This document shows, piece after piece, positions 62,588 through 64,000 of a DNA stretch of 64,000 nucleotides. Source of the stretch: Tsuneonella aeria. Lineage in GTDB: Bacteria > Pseudomonadota > Alphaproteobacteria > Sphingomonadales > Sphingomonadaceae. Position 1 is the first letter of the stretch; every line of letters starts with the position of its first letter. Made by a program: the position numbers and the translations under genes. Below the pieces are notes generated by a model, which had not been told where the DNA came from, ran no database searches, and saw nothing but the letters and a program-made list of their open reading frames with translations. The DNA lies in the NCBI RefSeq assembly GCF_009827495.1, contig NZ_WTZA01000001.1:1562001-1626000 (forward strand). Direction: 5' to 3'.

Positions 62588-63700
62588 ATGAAGACCAGAG
62601 CCGCCGTCGCCTTCGAAGCCAGGCAGCCGCTCGAGATCGTCGAGCTCGACCTCGAGGGGCCGAAGGCCGCCGAAGTGCTGGTGGAGATCATGGCCACCGG
62701 CATCTGCCACACCGATGCCTACACGCTGGACGGGCTCGATTCCGAAGGGCTGTTCCCAAGCATCCTGGGCCACGAAGGCGCCGGCATCGTGCGCGAAGTG
62801 GGCGCAGGCGTAACCAGCGTGAAGGCAGGGGACCACGTGATCCCGCTCTACACGCCCGAATGCGGCCAGTGCAAAAGCTGCCTTTCGGGCAAGACCAACC
62901 TGTGCACCGCGATCCGCGCCACGCAGGGCAAGGGCGTGATGCCCGATGGCACCAGCCGCTTTTCCTACAAGGGGCAGCCGATCTTCCATTACATGGGCTG
63001 TTCCACCTTTTCGAACTTCACCGTCCTGCCCGAAATCGCGGTCGCGAAGATCCGCGAGGACGCGCCGTTCCAGACGAGCTGCTACATCGGCTGCGGGGTG
63101 ACCACCGGGGTCGGTGCGGTGATCAACACGGCGAAGGTCCAGCCCGGCGACAATGTCGTGGTGTTCGGCCTGGGCGGAATCGGCCTCAACGTGATCCAGG
63201 GTGCCCGGCTGGCCGGCGCGGCCCGCATCGTGGGGATCGACATCAATCCCGAACGCGAGGACTGGGGCCGCCGTTTCGGCATGACCGACTTCATCGACGC
63301 CCGGGGCCAGAGCCGCGAGGACACGATCGCCGCCGTCGCCGCGCTGACCGACGGCGGCGCGGACTACAGCTTCGACTGCACCGGCAATACCGAGGTGATG
63401 CGCACCGCGCTCGAATGCTGCCACCGGGGCTGGGGCACGTCGATCGTGATCGGCGTGGCCGAGGCCGGCAAGGAGATCGCCACCCGCCCGTTTCAGCTCG
63501 TCACCGGGCGCAACTGGCGCGGCACCGCGTTCGGCGGGGCGCGCGGGCGGACCGACGTGCCGAAGATCGTGGACATGTACATGGACGGGAAGATCGCGAT
63601 CGATCCGATGATCACCCACGTGCTCACCCTCGAAGAGATCAACAAGGGCTTCGACCTGATGCACGCGGGCGAATCCATTCGCAGCGTGGTGGTCTATTGA
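62588..63700 (+). CDS. frmA: S-(hydroxymethyl)glutathione dehydrogenase / class III alcohol dehydrogenase
   Basis: A 370-residue zinc dehydrogenase. Catalytic-zinc ligands are in [11 protein letters not shown] and LGHEGAG, the structural-zinc Cys cluster in [16 protein letters not shown], and the NAD site in [17 protein letters not shown]. The class III feature [15 protein letters not shown] is present. It oxidises the formaldehyde-glutathione adduct. It follows the aldehyde dehydrogenase and precedes a VOC protein, forming a detoxification group. Confidence 0.94.
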   Translation: MKTRAAVAFEARQPLEIVELDLEGPKAAEVLVEIMATGICHTDAYTLDGLDSEGLFPSILGHEGAGIVREVGAGVTSVKAGDHVIPLYTPECGQCKSCLSGKTNLCTAIRATQGKGVMPDGTSRFSYKGQPIFHYMGCSTFSNFTVLPEIAVAKIREDAPFQTSCYIGCGVTTGVGAVINTAKVQPGDNVVVFGLGGIGLNVIQGARLAGAARIVGIDINPEREDWGRRFGMTDFIDARGQSREDTIAAVAALTDGGADYSFDCTGNTEVMRTALECCHRGWGTSIVIGVAEAGKEIATRPFQLVTGRNWRGTAFGGARGRTDVPKIVDMYMDGKIAIDPMITHVLTLEEINKGFDLMHAGESIRSVVVY

Positions 63701-63764
63701 CGCATGCCGCGCCGCCGATACGAGTGGCGCGTCGCAACGCATTTTCACACCGAGGAGGCCAGGC

Positions 63765-64000
63765 AATGTACAGCCACATGATGGTGGGGTCGAACGACCT
63801 CGAACAGGCGAAGAGGTTCTACGACGCCACGTTCAAGGCGATCGGCGGGCGGGAAGGCAGCTACGATCCCAAGGGACGGCTGATGTACTTCCACAACAAC
63901 AGCGCGTTCCTGGTGACCAAGCCGATCGACGGCCAGCCGGCGACGGCGGGCAACGGCTGCACGATCGGCTTCTCGATGACCCCGGAACAGGCCGATGCCT
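63765..64000 (+). CDS. VOC (glyoxalase/bleomycin-resistance) family protein, N-terminal part
   Basis: The first 78 residues of a VOC protein; the gene continues beyond the right edge. MYSHMMVGSNDLEQAKRFYD is the typical opening, with a metal-binding His at residue 4, and the first beta-alpha-beta module follows. ATG 63765 is preceded by GAGGAGG. Homologues next to class III dehydrogenases are common in alphaproteobacteria and may act on glutathione or methylglyoxal adducts, which I cannot verify. Confidence 0.8.

Noticed and set aside
1..64000. CRISPR array
   Set aside because: No regularly spaced repeats of 24-40 bases were seen in any part of the window.

Overview
The window is high-GC DNA from an alphaproteobacterium, most likely of the order Sphingomonadales. 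The reasons are several TonB-dependent receptors (one Oar-like with an N-terminal carboxypeptidase-type domain), a GT4 glycosyltransferase paired with a GH130 enzyme, a DUF1674 protein beside a P450, and glutathione-dependent formaldehyde detoxification genes. The genus cannot be fixed from the sequence alone.

Left chromosomal flank (1-23,075). Reading left to right: a GH130/GT4 carbohydrate pair, a TonB-type protein, a large Oar-like outer-membrane receptor, a 2-oxoglutarate oxygenase with a NupC-type nucleoside transporter, a YhhQ-type queuosine-precursor transporter, a thiamine-diphosphate enzyme, a NarL-type regulator facing a 7TM histidine kinase with overlapping 3' ends, a second TonB receptor, an Lrp regulator, a 32-residue membrane peptide and a HerA-like ATPase. 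It ends in a TetR-controlled cluster. That cluster carries a truncated TonB receptor, an SDR dehydrogenase and a secreted SurE-like nucleotidase broken by a frameshift.

Genomic island (23,076-41,760, about 18.7 kb). It sits in a tRNA-Lys(UUU) gene and is bounded by 49-bp perfect direct repeats. A tyrosine integrase, an AlpA-like regulator and a P4-type primase/helicase form the mobility module at the left end. Paired 9-bp repeats with 11-bp spacing lie just inside both ends and look like integrase arm sites. The cargo is a tight seven-gene operon that I read as an anti-invader system: a beta-class DNA methyltransferase, a small BglII/BamHI-like endonuclease, a ParB-like protein, an SNF2 helicase, a DUF3883 protein with a PD-(D/E)xK-like core, a ~1,980-residue protein with a C-terminal STAND/AAA ATPase, and a second ATPase-like protein whose nucleotide-binding motifs look degenerate. 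I recognise the individual domains but not this combination as a named system. It is the strongest candidate here for something undescribed.

Right chromosomal flank (41,761-64,000). This is housekeeping: tRNA-Lys, folK (apparently starting at CTG), aguB, a SIMPL lipoprotein, a secreted methyltransferase-like protein, msrA, rsmB, a DUF1674 protein, a P450 behind a clear palindrome, hemH, a molybdopterin-binding dehydrogenase subunit, an Mrp/ApbC ATPase, hflK-hflC-htrA (membrane proteolysis and envelope stress), PBP1A, msrB, a GST, two small secreted proteins, and an aldehyde dehydrogenase / class III alcohol dehydrogenase / VOC cluster running off the right edge.

No other stretch above 300 bases lacks a gene. 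The two such gaps (22,928-23,275 and 41,518-41,826) hold the island ends and the tRNA.
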